A stretch of 64,000 nucleotides of DNA from Girardinichthys multiradiatus (lineage: Eukaryota; Chordata; Actinopteri; Cyprinodontiformes; Goodeidae), in contig NC_061795.1 of the NCBI RefSeq assembly GCF_021462225.1, forward strand, positions 49,251,880 through 49,315,879, given 5' to 3'. This document shows, piece by piece, positions 39,001 to 46,689 of this stretch. Under the pieces are notes generated by a model that had not been told where the DNA came from, did not search any database, and saw nothing but the letters and a program-made list of their open reading frames with translations. The translations under genes were made by a program, and so were the position numbers. Each line of letters starts with the position of its first letter. Position 1 is the first letter of the stretch.

Positions 39001-42000
39001 TTTTCTTAAGAAAAAACAACAGATGATATTTTTGGTAAAAGGTGTTTCAGCTCACCATGGAATCATTACCATTGTTCATGTAAAAGGAAGTGTGTGGCTG
39101 GTTGTTCTCAGGTCACTCTGACCAGCATTTAAGAGGAAGATTATGCCTTTTTGTGGCTCGGCACCACATAAAATCTTCCACCATTGATGCTGAACTCTTG
39201 TGATCATTTTACAAGCCTCTCTTATTGTTTGTGACAGCAGATGACTTCTCACTGGTGGTTAACTGATGACTTGGTTTTATCTGGTGTCATTTCCCCTATT
39301 CCATGTTTTCAATTCCTGTTCTGAGAGCCCAGACCTCATCAAGCTCAGTGTTAGAGATGGACAACACAGCCGAACTGCTGAGGAGTCCCAGTCAGTGCAG
39401 TTAGTTTAGACCAGCTATCCTTGTAGTTCTGTAGTCACACAGGAATATTTTCAAATTGAAAAGAAGAGATCAGCTGCAAGAGTCCACTTCCTGGTTTATG
39501 CAGGGCTGTCGTCAGGGTTTAAACGACCACTCACCCGTTTCTTATTATTAGATGGAGACCTTCTCAGGGTTGTCATTCATTCTTTTTTGCTTCTCAGGAG
39601 ACAAATGAGCAAAAGCTGTTTAAGATCGCCAGCGAGCTCCTGCACACAGAGAAGGCCTACGTGGCCCGACTCAACCTGCTGGACCAGGTGAGGAACTTGT
39701 TGAAATCTCCATCTCACTTCTGTTTTCAGTCTTGCAGTACATCAGCCATGCTTTATGCATCACAGTAGGAGAAAACGTTGTTAAACTCTAACTGCTTACA
39801 CGTCTATCCAGGTATTCTGTGCTAAGATGATGGAGGAGGCAAATAAAGGCACTTTCCCTGTGGATGTGGTGAAGAACATCTTCTCTAACATAACCTCCAT
39901 CCATGCCTTTCACAGCCAGTTTCTGCTTCCTGCTCTGGAGAAACGCATGGGGGAATGGTAGGTTTCAGTGGTGCTACCACCATAGCTTTCTGCTATTTGT
40001 AGTTTTCTGGAAAACCGTTTCAGACCATCAAACAAATTTGAATCAGAGAAAAAGATAACCAGAGTTAATGATAAAGAGCCCCTGTGAGAACCATTATTCA
40101 GACATGGAGAAAACATGAAACAGCGGAGAACCTTCTCAGGAGAGGCCAACCTACCTAAACTACTCCAGAGCTCAGAGACGGCTCATCCAAGAGGTCACAG
40201 AAAAATCCAGAACATCTAAAGTTCTGCCAAAACCATTGCAGACCTAAAATGACACAAAGGCTCATCTCACATTTACCAAAAAACGTCTTGATGATCCCCA
40301 AGGATTTAGGGAAAAAATATGAAGCAGAACGTTTTGAACATGTGTGTCCCGTGACATTTGGTGTAAAATTAGCAAAGCAACTCAGAAAAAAAACAGTACT
40401 TTGGGTCAAACATGGTGGTGGTAGTATCATAATCTGGGGCTGCTTTGCAGCCTCAGGACATAGAAGACATGAAATCTGCTCTCCTGAAGGAGAATATGAG
40501 GTCATCAGCTCATGACTTGAAGCACTAAAGCACATCAGCAAGTCCACAAAATCTAAATTAAGATTTTGGTGTGGCCTAGTCAAAGTCTAGACCTGAATCC
40601 ACTTGAGATGTGGCGCCATGGTCCTAAACAGGGCAACTCATGCTGGAAAACCCTCCGATGCTGAATGAAAACACTTGTTCAATCAAGAATGGCCTGAAAT
40701 TCCTCCAATCCTATTTTAAAATATTGTAGCCTACTTCTGGTTGTCAGACAGGTTCTGTTTAAATTGTTTCTTGATTCTGTGCTTCTAGATGGATTGAAAT
40801 TCAGTAATTTGGAACCATCATTTTACATTTAGTCAGGTTATCTTTGTGAAAAAAACAAAAACATCAGAAATCTGTGAGGGGGAAATACTTTTTTTCCAGC
40901 GCTGCATTCTTATGGTTTTCTCACAAACACAAGCTTATGGTGATGAATGAAGCTAATATTTGTCATCATTTTTTATATGCAACAGGAAATGCAGCAGTTA
41001 AAGCTGGGGTTGATTTTGGTTGTTAGAATATGGTCTCTATAGTGAAAGACATTTAACTCAGTTTTATTCTAGATAATCTAGTTTGCCCTGTAGTCCACCA
41101 GGAAGTGATCCTTATTGCTCCTACTCTGCAGGGAATCCATTCAACGGATCGGTGACATTCTGCAGAAACTTACACCCTTTCTCAAAATGTATGCCGAGTA
41201 TGTGAAGAACTTCGACAAGGCCATGGAGCTGCTGAAACAGTGGACCGACCGTTCGCCTCAATTTAAGGCTGTAATTCAGGAGATACAGGTACACATATTG
41301 GTGGAAAATCTGGTCTGTTCATCTTGTCCTGTTACCATCAAATAGGATTAGGTGAACAGAAGCACTGTTCTGAGATATTAAACTCACAAACAAGCTTCCT
41401 GTTTGCATGTGGACAGAGTCAGGAGATCTGCGGCAGTCTGACGCTCCAGCATCACATGTTGGAGCCAGTGCAGAGAGTTCCTCGATACGAGATGCTGCTG
41501 AAAGACTACCTGAAGAAGCTGCCTCAGGACGACCCTGACCGGACAGATGCAGAAAGTACGTGCAGATGTGTTTTTATCACTTAACATACAGTGTGGTATA
41601 AAAATACTTGAGTGGTGCCTTCTTTCTTTATGCTTGGCTTCCAACATTCCAAAGTTTGTTGTAAAAGTCTTAAATGGTCTTGATCAGAACTTCTCCAGAC
41701 TTTCCAAAGTTTTTCTTTTGATGTTGGCTGCTTCTTTATTTCCTTTGAGAGGAACATTTCTATTAAAGCCAATTAATGCAGGCTGCTAAACTCAAATAAA
41801 GAATCATTATTTTATTTACATATAGCAAAGATTTTAGTTTACCTCTTTAGATACTTTGTTAGCAGCACCTCCATCCATATACTTGTAACATAAACCCATG
41901 GAAACTTGAGTGATGAAAAATAAGGATTTTTTTGCATGAATAAGCTGTATTTACCCTGTGACTATATGTAGATGTGTACACATGAATATGTGTATGCTTG

Positions 42001-42661
42001 GGGATATGTATGTAAGTGTTCAGATGGGTATATTTATTCATTTTGCTTTGTGAAGTTCCAAGATTTTGCACGTTCGTTTAAGGCTGAAGAAAAATGTATT
42101 GGTCTATAAACTTTATCTAAAACTTGATCTTATTGCAGATAATTTTTTATCACCCATACCACTTTGTTAGTCCTTTCCTGATGCTAAAAACATGAACTGC
42201 AGAAAATAATTAAATAAAATAAATAAAACTGTCCAAAGGACAGAAACAGCCTTGAGGAAGCCTGGAGAACTACCGGCCAGGATCATTTTAAATGACCAAA
42301 AGAAGACCTGGTGCTTAGAAGTGTACAGTACTGTATGCATTAAAGAAATGAAACATCTTTCCTGTTTTCCAGAATCATTAGAAATCATTGCTACAGCAGC
42401 CACTCACTCCAACAGTGCCATTAGAAAATCTGTAAGTAATCCTCCAGATTTCCTGAATCTCTCTACTCTGGATCACTTTACAAAGACGGGTTTCCTTCAA
42501 CTGTTCAGGAAAACCTGAAGAAGCTGATGGAGATATATGAGATGTTGGGTGAAGAGGAGGACATTGTTAACCCCTCAAATGAGTTCATCAAGGAAGGCCA
42601 CATCCTGAAGCTGGCAGCCAGGAACACCTCAGCCATGGAGAGATACCTTTTCCTGGTGAGG

Positions 42662-42701
<40 letters not shown>

Positions 42702-45700
42702 CATAACCTGCGTTTTAATTAAGGATACCAAAGAGAAATAAATGAATCATTTCATGTTAGCAACACCTCTGTGTGAAGAAATGTGTGGGGCACTTTAAGA
42801 AATCTCTTGTTTTTGATATGATGCATTTATGCTTCCTATTAGCTGCTTGGACAATATGTCTCAGCTGCTTAATTCAACTCACCTGCAGAAACAAGAGCTT
42901 CACAATCTGAGGGGAAACAAAGCCAGAAACCTCAACCACAGCACTGATTCACCCATCTTTTATGGTAGCTTAGCAGCTGAGGTCTGTGCTTTTTCATACC
43001 AGTTCAACAACATGCTGTTATACTGCGTACCTAAATTCAGCCTGGGAGGAACCAAGTATACAGTCAGGACCAGAATTGGGATTGATGGCATGAAGGTCCT
43101 GGAAACGAGCAATGAGGACTACCCTCATACCTTCCAGGTGTCGGGCAAAGAGAGAACGCTGGAGCTTCAGGCCAGGTGAGCTTCCTGCAGACATCTCACA
43201 GAACGTTGGAGGTCAAACATTTAATAAATACACGCACATTACTGTGGGAGGAGATCAGAGTGACATGATTGCCTTTTAACAAAGTCACATCATGGTATTT
43301 AATAATAATACAAAACATGAAAATGTGCAAAATGATCTGGTTGATTTTATTTTAAACAGAAAGCAACATTTATTCCTGGTGCTGCTGCTAAAACTAATTT
43401 TGTGTTACTATGATTTTCTACATAAAATTGGGCAAAAATCTAGAATAAAAAGCTTTTAAATTCGTTTTTAGGTGCTTATTGCACCGAATATTCTTTGTAT
43501 TCATCTGCTCAGAGTTTAACAATATGGTATTTTAGAGGTTTAGGAATCAGATGTTTTGCATACACAGACACACGTGCACACCTTTCTCTCTGACCAAGAT
43601 CTTCATCATGACATTAGACTGACATGAAATCCCTTTTTATCCCACAGAGGACTTCCATGTAGCTGAATTTGTGTTTCTTATAAACATTAGAAGAGTAGTA
43701 TCCGTTTTAAGCCAACTGACCAGAGGTTTGCAGTAGTAGGATTTTGAAGGACAGAGCAGTCCCATTTAATGCTTCATGTAGATAGAGAGAACCGGTCACT
43801 CGATAAAAGGATTTTCAGCTGTAGGGACCCTGTAAATACCTGAAGAAAAGCCAGCTTTAGTTAAATAAATTCTGTCCGTTTTTCTCCTCAGCTCAGAGCA
43901 AGACAAGGCAGACTGGATCAAGGTATAGACAGTCCAGTTCTGTCAGTTTCTTTTCCTTTTTACAAGTTTAAAATTAAACTCTAAAGACTCACATTTGGTT
44001 TGTTGTTGTTCTTCTGTCACAGGCTTTCCGGCAGACCATAGAGATCTTCCAGCAGAAAAACGAGTCGTTCAAGAACGCTCTGAAGGACGTGGAGGAAGTT
44101 TCGGTTAGTGCTGCATCAAAACTATTCTCAGAGGAATTGCCAACATATTTTGGGCTTGTTATGCTGACTGTTTCTTTTCTTTAATGCAGAAAGCTGAGCT
44201 GGGGAAGCGGGCTCCTCGCTGGATTCGTGACAATGAAGTGACAATGTGCATGAAGTGTAAGGAGCCTTTCAATGCCATCACGCGGCGGAGACATCACTGC
44301 AGAGCCTGCGGCTTCGTAAGTTATCCTCCTGCTGCCGTCGTGCTTAATGCATCCACTCTGGGTGGAACAGAAGACACCGCGGTTTAACCTTTAAAGTGGA
44401 GATGTGGGACTAAATGGATTAAACACTTTGATTTACTGATTGTCTGGAGCTTGTCTTTGTGTCGGAGATCGACTGATGATGAACGTTACTGTTTCACTTC
44501 CAGTTAGTATGATGGTGTACTATTTTGACAGATGCCTTGTTGTTTTTCCTCCAACTGCTCAAGATATCAAGATAAGATCTATATAAGTTTGTAATTTTAT
44601 TAATGGGTAAAACTAATTGTATAGAATTATTACTCAGTGAGAGGGTTTATTTCTGCTCATTTTAATGATTCTAGGTTATGGCTAATAAAAAACCCAAATT
44701 CAATTTATCAGAAAATTTGAATATAACATCAGATCAATGAAACAAAATAAAGGATTTTAACCCAGAAATGTCAAGGTTCTGTACAGTATCTGCTCTCAGT
44801 AGTTGGTCTGGGCTCCTTTTGCAATAATTACTGCATAAATGCAGCATGGCATGGAGGAGATCAGCCTGTGGTTCTGCTGAGGTGTTCAAGAAGCCCAGGT
44901 TACTTTGGTAGCAGCCTTCAGCTGGTCTGCATAGTTGCTTCTGGATTCGTTTGCTAGATTTTTTCCTCTCTGTTACTTTTTAAAGCTGTTTGACCTCCTG
45001 GCTTACCAAAAAAGCATTTAATTGACTTATTTTAGACATTTCATTTTTACCACCACTGGCAGGTTTTTATATGAACTGTGAAAAAGAAATGTTGTTCTCA
45101 CACTAAGGCATCAGCTCTGTTGGTCAAAGATAAAATGCATCATTAGTCAAGTCTAAACTGTGATGATTAAAGGATGGCTGATTCTTTCAGGTGGTGTGCT
45201 GGAAATGCTCAGACAATAAGGTTCAGCTTGAATATGACAACAACAAGGTGAATAAAGTCTGCAGAGACTGTTTCTGCATCCTGACGGGAGAAGGGGTCAC
45301 CGAGGGCAAAAAGAAGGGCATCCTTGAGGTAATGTTTGAACCAATACTGCAAAGGCACAGCGTTTTGGAAGGGTATCTTATAATCATCATAATTCACTGC
45401 TGCAAGGCACTGTATTGTTTATTATATATGTACTCCTATAATTAGGATGCAGTCCTAAAACACAGTGTGAAAATGACATGAAAAATGTTTCAGCATTCAG
45501 CTGCATCGTCTCCTCCCTCTCTATGCAGATCGAGGCAGCTCAGATCACAGACAGCAGCATCATGTGTGGTTTCCTGCAGCACTCAGAGAAAGGCAAACTT
45601 TGGCAGAAGGTCTGGTGTGTCATCCCTGAGAAGGAGTGTCTGGTGCTCTACCTCTACGGAGCTCCACAGGTGAAAAAACAAAACAAAGAAGTGAAAAATA

Positions 45701-46019
45701 TCCTTCAATTGGCTCTTTTCCCACTGATAGTAATCCTTTCTGCCTCTTCTCACAGGACGTGAAGGCCTTGTGCACCATCCCACTACTGGGTTACGTAGTG
45801 GAAGATAGTCCCCGGCACACAGATGCTCCAGCCAGCTTCCGCCTTTCCCAGTCCAAGTCTGTCCACAACTTTGCTGCGGAAACCGAGGAGCTTAAGCAGC
45901 GCTGGCTGAAAGTCATTCGAGTGGCGGTGATGGGAGAGATGCCAGCACGACTGGAGACCAACGGCAGTGGCGCGTTGGAGAGCAGCAACACACAGGAAGT
46001 CAATCCTGATGACACCTAG
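18019..46019 (+). CDS. fgd4: FYVE, RhoGEF and PH domain protein 4 (frabin)
   Basis: Frabin activates Cdc42 by GDP/GTP exchange and links it to actin at the cell periphery; loss of human FGD4 causes a demyelinating neuropathy. Seventeen exons join in phase to 826 residues (human protein about 766). Domains in order: poorly conserved N-terminus with [10 protein letters not shown] (exon 3); DH about 267-455 ([34 protein letters not shown]); PH1 about 487-586; FYVE about 620-675 with all eight zinc cysteines (C624, C627, C641, C644, C649, C652, C670, C673) and the [10 protein letters not shown] motif; PH2 about 700-800. [13 protein letters not shown] and CWKCSD match FGD4 better than FGD1. Exons 2-17 are secure in their internal phases; exon 1 (18019-18064) is inferred. 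Another upstream start is possible. An ATTAAA at 46258-46263 may be the polyadenylation signal. Confidence 0.88.
18065..19470. other. fgd4 intron 1, left part
   Basis: Non-coding. It holds a run of eleven G near 19160 and no recognised exon or element end. Confidence 0.4.
19475..19850 (+). mobile_element. Tc1-like remnant, internally deleted
   Basis: The left part (19476-19700) encodes a recognisable but decayed helix-turn-helix region of a Tc1-like transposase ([16 protein letters not shown], then [17 protein letters not shown]). It runs directly into a terminal-repeat-like block (19706-19850) related to the one at 8790-8945. The catalytic domain is missing, so this is an internally deleted, non-functional copy. 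Confidence 0.65.
19851..22500. other. fgd4 intron 1, middle part
   Basis: No exon or RNA gene is supported. Short frames at 21114-21302 and 21496-21822 have no recognisable domain or splice context. Confidence 0.4.
22505..22795 (+). repeat. tRNA-derived SINE-like repeat
   Basis: The block begins with TTGCAGCAAGCAGGTC and GGGTCTGAATCCCAGCC, resembling a tRNA-derived B-box head. It continues with CTCTCTGGGTACTCTGGC, TTCCTCCCACAATCTG, TTAATTGGTCTC and GACCTGTCCAAGGTTTACCC, in the same order as a very common fish interspersed repeat. It is diverged and lies in fgd4 intron 1. Confidence 0.6.
22796..24281. other. fgd4 intron 1, before nested transposons
   Basis: AT-rich non-coding sequence. It ends in an alternating AT/TATA-rich stretch (about 24226-24281) into whose TA the family B element inserted. 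Confidence 0.4.
24400..26009 (+). mobile_element. Tc1-like family A element, copy 2 (A2)
   Basis: A complete 1610-bp element inserted in family B copy B1. Its TA duplication (24398-24399 and 26010-26011) splits host sequence that reads GACATATACAAGTCC in the intact family B copy, so the target site is exactly reconstructible. Termini, 200-bp inverted repeats and internal direct repeats are as in A1, and the transposase is uninterrupted. Confidence 0.95.
24728..25732 (+). CDS. family A Tc1-like transposase, intact
   Basis: A 334-residue DD34E transposase that would cut and paste the element in the nucleus at TA sites. The N-terminal helix-turn-helix pair lies at about residues 5-100 ([20 protein letters not shown]), separated by a GRKR AT-hook-like motif at 54-57. 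The catalytic residues are D148 (FSDES), D238 (QHDLAPAH) and E273 ([10 protein letters not shown]), with 34 residues between the last two. Length matches working Tc1 transposases (about 340). There are no stops or frameshifts, so it may be active or recently so. Copy A3 differs at only a few residues. Confidence 0.93.
   Translation: MGKTADLTAVQKATIDTLKQEGKTQKDISERIGCSQSAVSRHLSGKSVGRKKCGRKRCTTRRGDRTLRKIVEKGRFQTLGDLRKQWTESGVETSRATVHRRVQEMGYRCRIPQVKPLLNQKQRQKRLTWATEKQHWTVAQWSKVLFSDESKFCMSFGNQSARVWRKTGEKEMPKCQKSSVKYPQSVMVWGAVSAAGVGPLCFIKGRVNAASYQEILEHFMLPSAEKLYGDEDFTFQHDLAPAHSAKTTGKWFTDHGITVINWPANSPDLNPIENLWDIVKRTLRDSRPNTLDELKAAIEASWASIRPQQCHRLIASMPRRIEAVISAKGFPTKY
25988..26255 (-). pseudogene. 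family B transposase C-terminal remnant in B1
   Basis: The minus strand encodes [17 protein letters not shown] and [17 protein letters not shown], matching the C-terminal part of the intact family B transposase at 59391-60377. The N-terminal two thirds are deleted, and family A copy A2 interrupts the 3' end. Not functional. Confidence 0.88.
26360..26949. other. fgd4 intron 1, right end
   Basis: Starts with alternating TATATG/GTGTGT repeats (about 26360-26396) next to the B1 terminus, then unique-looking sequence to the acceptor at 26949. Confidence 0.4.
26950..27105 (+). CDS. fgd4: fgd4 coding exon 2
   Basis: Follows a TCCTTCAG acceptor and ends at CACAAG/GTACAT in phase 1, matching exon 3. 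It encodes Ser-rich sequence of the poorly conserved N-terminus. A second AG at 26962 would give the wrong phase for exon 1. Confidence 0.65.
27106..28063. other. fgd4 intron 2, left part
   Basis: No feature seen apart from short chance frames. Confidence 0.4.
28064..28315 (+). repeat. Tc1-like terminal remnant
   Basis: The sequence around TGGCAGTAATCAGGC and the end GGTAAACACTTTTTCCCAGC resembles the 3' side and terminus of a common fish Tc1-like family, as does the block at 40740-40910. No transposase is present. Confidence 0.45.
28505..28694 (+). CDS. fgd4: fgd4 coding exon 3
   Basis: Acceptor TCCTCTTCAG and donor ACAG/GTAAGG. It encodes [17 protein letters not shown] and ends with [16 protein letters not shown]. 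The KVSDLIS-FE string is the conserved frabin N-terminal signature, which anchors this exon to FGD4. It ends in phase 2. Confidence 0.85.
28746..29237. mobile_element. hAT-like non-autonomous element
   Basis: About 490 bp with imperfect inverted ends (left CAGGGGGGTTTGTAGCCTGCGGCTC-like, right GGCTGGAGACCCCTG) and CGGCTCCGGAGCCAC...GTGGCTCTTTGG, as in vertebrate hAT MITEs. The flanking octamers CTCTAACA (28738-28745) and ATCCAACA (29238-29245) match at six of eight positions, consistent with a decayed 8-bp target duplication. No transposase is encoded. Confidence 0.65.
29238..30079. other. fgd4 intron 3, no feature
   Basis: No exon or clear repeat. A short minus-strand frame at 29439-29678 has no recognised domain. 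Confidence 0.4.
30080..30395 (+). repeat. dispersed fish repeat fragment
   Basis: Contains phrases familiar from an abundant teleost repeat (GGATGAGCATGTAGAGACAG, GGAGAGGAAAAACTCC, GGCCATCTGCCACGAC). It runs without a visible break into the minus-strand LINE fragment and may be part of the same composite insertion. Class unassigned. Confidence 0.4.
30397..31815 (-). pseudogene. LINE reverse transcriptase, nearly complete RT core
   Basis: A 472-codon open frame holds all RT motifs of an L2-type element: [47 protein letters not shown] (motif A), [18 protein letters not shown] and the catalytic YADDTQLYL, then the thumb. The frame is uninterrupted, but it lacks the N-terminal endonuclease and the C-terminal end, so it is a fragment and not a working element. 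The upstream methionine is internal to the original ORF. Confidence 0.88.
30397..31818 (-). mobile_element. L2-like LINE fragment
   Basis: A minus-strand LINE fragment in fgd4 intron 3, truncated at both ends. It lacks the endonuclease, the C-terminal segment after HAFVF and a LINE 3' tail. It is related to the copy at 14332-15725. Confidence 0.85.
31819..33303. other. fgd4 intron 3, right part
   Basis: No recognised feature; a pyrimidine-rich tract precedes the acceptor at 33303. Confidence 0.4.
33304..33700 (+). CDS. fgd4: fgd4 coding exon 4
   Basis: Acceptor CCTCCAG, donor CATAAG/GTGAGT, in phase 2 and out phase 0. It encodes 132 residues of low-complexity, charged sequence ([17 protein letters not shown] to EEGSSEHK), matching in position the variable linker before the frabin DH domain. 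Confidence 0.88.
34044..34860 (-). pseudogene. decayed Tc1-like transposase
   Basis: Only fragments of the reading frame survive. The catalytic-E segment is readable at 34044-34232, and weaker traces of the middle region run to about 34860. The element can no longer encode transposase. Confidence 0.7.
34865..35297 (+). repeat. insert inside the Tc1-like remnant
   Basis: This segment breaks the otherwise recognisable Tc1-like sequence. It ends with CCTGGTTAATTAAAGGG and an A-rich tail, similar to 3' ends of fish retroposons. It also contains an open stretch at 34978-35061 behind a splice-acceptor-like CAG ([19 protein letters not shown] and on), ending at TAA. It is probably retroposed DNA; identity unknown. 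Confidence 0.4.
35413..36035. other. fgd4 intron 4, with perfect hairpin
   Basis: Non-coding. A perfect 15-bp inverted repeat lies at 35984-35998 and 36004-36018 with a 5-base loop, just before the next Tc1-like remnant. Confidence 0.5.
36040..36600 (-). mobile_element. Tc1-like transposase remnant, minus strand
   Basis: The minus strand encodes a decayed piece of a Tc1-like transposase: [35 protein letters not shown], then the region around the first catalytic Asp ([18 protein letters not shown], with the DES motif lost to frameshift). No complete termini were found, and the catalytic C-terminal half is absent. Confidence 0.7.
36601..37550. other. fgd4 intron 4, no feature
   Basis: No exon, RNA gene or further transposon end recognised. 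Confidence 0.4.
37551..38819 (-). mobile_element. Tc1-like family B element, copy 2 (B2)
   Basis: A full-length 1269-bp element flanked by TA at 37549-37550 and 38820-38821. The short inverted termini (about 30 bp) read CAGGGTTTGGACAATGAAAC at the left and the inverse ending CAACCCCTG at the right. Structure is complete, but the transposase gene is inactivated. Confidence 0.93.
37648..38634 (-). pseudogene. family B transposase, start loss and nonsense
   Basis: Aligned with the intact copy at 59391-60377, the start codon is ATA instead of ATG (minus strand, about 38634). The Cys codon of the NCGRKRKLS segment has become TGA near 38467-38469. From the next internal Met (38430) a 260-codon frame still covers the catalytic D, D and E region ([31 protein letters not shown]). 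The protein lacks its DNA-binding N-terminus, so the copy is dead though mobilisable in trans. Confidence 0.92.
38822..39597. other. fgd4 intron 4, right end
   Basis: No feature recognised before the exon 5 acceptor. Confidence 0.4.
39598..39687 (+). CDS. fgd4: fgd4 coding exon 5 (DH start)
   Basis: Acceptor GCTTCTCAG, donor GACCAG/GTGAGG, phase 0 at both ends. It encodes [20 protein letters not shown] and [10 protein letters not shown], the first helix (CR1) of the RhoGEF domain. Confidence 0.95.
39812..39957 (+). CDS. fgd4: fgd4 coding exon 6 (DH)
   Basis: Acceptor CTATCCAG, donor GGAATG/GTAGGT, ending in phase 2. It encodes [20 protein letters not shown] and [18 protein letters not shown] of the DH domain. 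Confidence 0.95.
39990..40910 (+). mobile_element. decayed Tc1-like element in fgd4 intron 6
   Basis: Plus-strand traces of a Tc1-like transposase: ACTCCAGAGCTCAGAGACGG in the DNA-binding part; a frame at 40249-40515 with [17 protein letters not shown], the region after the first catalytic Asp; and TGGCCTAGTCAAAGTC then CTTGAGATG near the catalytic Glu. A terminal-like GGGGGAAATACTTTTTTTCC follows near 40880. Multiple stops and frameshifts: a fossil. Confidence 0.75.
41132..41288 (+). CDS. fgd4: fgd4 coding exon 7 (DH)
   Basis: Acceptor ACTCTGCAG, donor ATACAG/GTACAC. It encodes [20 protein letters not shown] and FKAVIQEIQ of the DH domain, ending in phase 0. Confidence 0.95.
41417..41555 (+). 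CDS. fgd4: fgd4 coding exon 8 (DH core)
   Basis: Follows a TGTGGACAG acceptor and ends GCAGAAA/GTACGT in phase 1. It encodes [20 protein letters not shown] and [15 protein letters not shown], the most conserved DH helix, which contacts the GTPase. Confidence 0.95.
41556..42372. other. fgd4 intron 8
   Basis: No supported feature; two short frames on each strand show no domain. A region rich in ACACATGAATATG-type words near 41950-42030 is a decayed simple repeat. Confidence 0.4.
42373..42431 (+). CDS. fgd4: fgd4 coding exon 9 (DH end)
   Basis: Acceptor TTTTCCAG, donor AAATCT/GTAAGT. It completes [20 protein letters not shown], the last DH helix. Phase 1 in, phase 0 out. Confidence 0.93.
42509..42655 (+). 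CDS. fgd4: fgd4 coding exon 10 (DH-PH1 link)
   Basis: Acceptor CTGTTCAG, donor TTCCTG/GTGAGG, phase 0 both ends. It encodes [20 protein letters not shown] and the start of PH1 ([20 protein letters not shown]). A CA microsatellite follows the donor directly. Confidence 0.96.
42664..42693 (+). repeat. (CA)n microsatellite beside fgd4 exon 10 donor
   Basis: About fifteen uninterrupted CA units start 9 bp after the end of exon 10. Intronic CA repeats close to a 5' splice site can bind hnRNP L and alter exon use; whether that happens here is unknown. Confidence 0.9.
43003..43175 (+). CDS. fgd4: fgd4 coding exon 11 (PH1)
   Basis: Acceptor CATACCAG, donor GCCAG/GTGAGC, phase 2 out. It encodes [20 protein letters not shown] and the PH1 strands through [16 protein letters not shown]. 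Confidence 0.96.
43176..43891. other. fgd4 intron 11
   Basis: No feature recognised. Confidence 0.4.
43892..43922 (+). CDS. fgd4: fgd4 coding exon 12 (PH1 micro-exon)
   Basis: A 31-base exon between TCTCCTCAG and AAG/GTATAG. It encodes [11 protein letters not shown] of the PH1 C-terminal helix. Confidence 0.92.
44023..44103 (+). CDS. fgd4: fgd4 coding exon 13
   Basis: Acceptor CTGTCACAG, donor GTTTCG/GTTAGT. It encodes [20 protein letters not shown], the end of the PH1 helix and the linker to FYVE. Phase 0 both ends. Confidence 0.93.
44190..44315 (+). CDS. fgd4: fgd4 coding exon 14 (FYVE N-half)
   Basis: Acceptor TTTAATGCAG, donor GGCTTC/GTAAGT. It holds [19 protein letters not shown] and [11 protein letters not shown], with the first four zinc-binding cysteines and the basic motif of the FYVE finger. 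Confidence 0.97.
44316..45190. other. fgd4 intron 14, with Tc1-like remnant
   Basis: The part at about 44690-45000 carries minus-strand Tc1-like traces (GGGCTCCTTTTGCAATAATT, GCATGGCATGGAGGAGATC, AGCCTGTGGTTCTGCTGAGG), the 3' end of a family A-related transposase. A sister remnant lies at 55210-55960. Heavily decayed, no frame left. Confidence 0.55.
45191..45328 (+). CDS. fgd4: fgd4 coding exon 15 (FYVE C-half)
   Basis: Acceptor ATTCTTTCAG, donor CTTGAG/GTAATG. It holds [19 protein letters not shown] and VCRDC, the last four zinc cysteines. Phase 0 both ends. Confidence 0.97.
45529..45669 (+). CDS. fgd4: fgd4 coding exon 16 (PH2)
   Basis: Acceptor CTATGCAG, donor CCACAG/GTGAAA. It encodes [20 protein letters not shown] and [19 protein letters not shown], the first half of the second PH domain. 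Confidence 0.97.
45756..46019 (+). CDS. fgd4: fgd4 coding exon 17 and stop (PH2)
   Basis: Acceptor TTCTCACAG, stop TAG at 46017-46019. It encodes [40 protein letters not shown] and [12 protein letters not shown] of PH2, then a short acidic, Ser/Asn-rich tail. ATTAAA at 46258-46263 is the nearest possible polyadenylation signal. Confidence 0.97.
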   Translation, partial: DVKALCTIPLLGYVVEDSPRHTDAPASFRLSQSKSVHNFAAETEELKQRWLKVIRVAVMGEMPARLETNGSGALESSNTQEVNPDDT

Positions 46020-46689
46020 ATGGAGTGTTGCTCACAAATCAAACTGCTGTGGGACTGTTGGAGGGGTGAAAGCAAAGATGCACCCCTCTCTGTTCAGTCT
46101 GTTCACTCTTAAAAACAGGGTGGAACGACTAGTGCTGGATAAGCTGCCCTTCCTTTCTTCTACTGTTGGAACTGTTCTGGATTACTAACATTTCTGGTAC
46201 AATCAACACTAGAGCAGAGGGACTTTGAGATGCATCTTCTTCCCTCAAACGAGCACTATTAAAGAAAACTCAAACTCTGCCTTCAAGGATGGCGCCGCCC
46301 CACGGACCTCCACAGCGTCCTGTTGAGGATGGGAATCAAAGTCCGCTGGTGCTGTAAATCTGTTTCTTGTACAGAACACTTTTTTTTATTCAAAAAGTAA
46401 CAGTCTTTCATCCATGTACAAAAATTCTCAAGTTCTTCTTGTATGAAAAGGAGAAACATCTTTATGTCTGACAAAATATTTACAGTATTCCCGTCATTGG
46501 AGGGCTTCAGCAGACGGTTCCAAAACTAGAACAAGGACCATGAACTTGGATAATGATGCTCTCATCTTTCTCCTCTGAAAGCAAAAACGTGGAGTCGATC
46601 TAAGCAGACTGGATGAAAACTGGCAACCTGCTGAATAGAGAGACAAACAGAAAACCACAGTACTGAAACCTGGACTGAATTATTTGATG
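46020..46689 (+). other. fgd4 3' UTR and downstream
   Basis: No coding sequence. The 3' UTR probably ends after the ATTAAA at 46258-46263. An AATAAAG further on (47169) lies in repeat DNA and is less likely. Confidence 0.4.
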
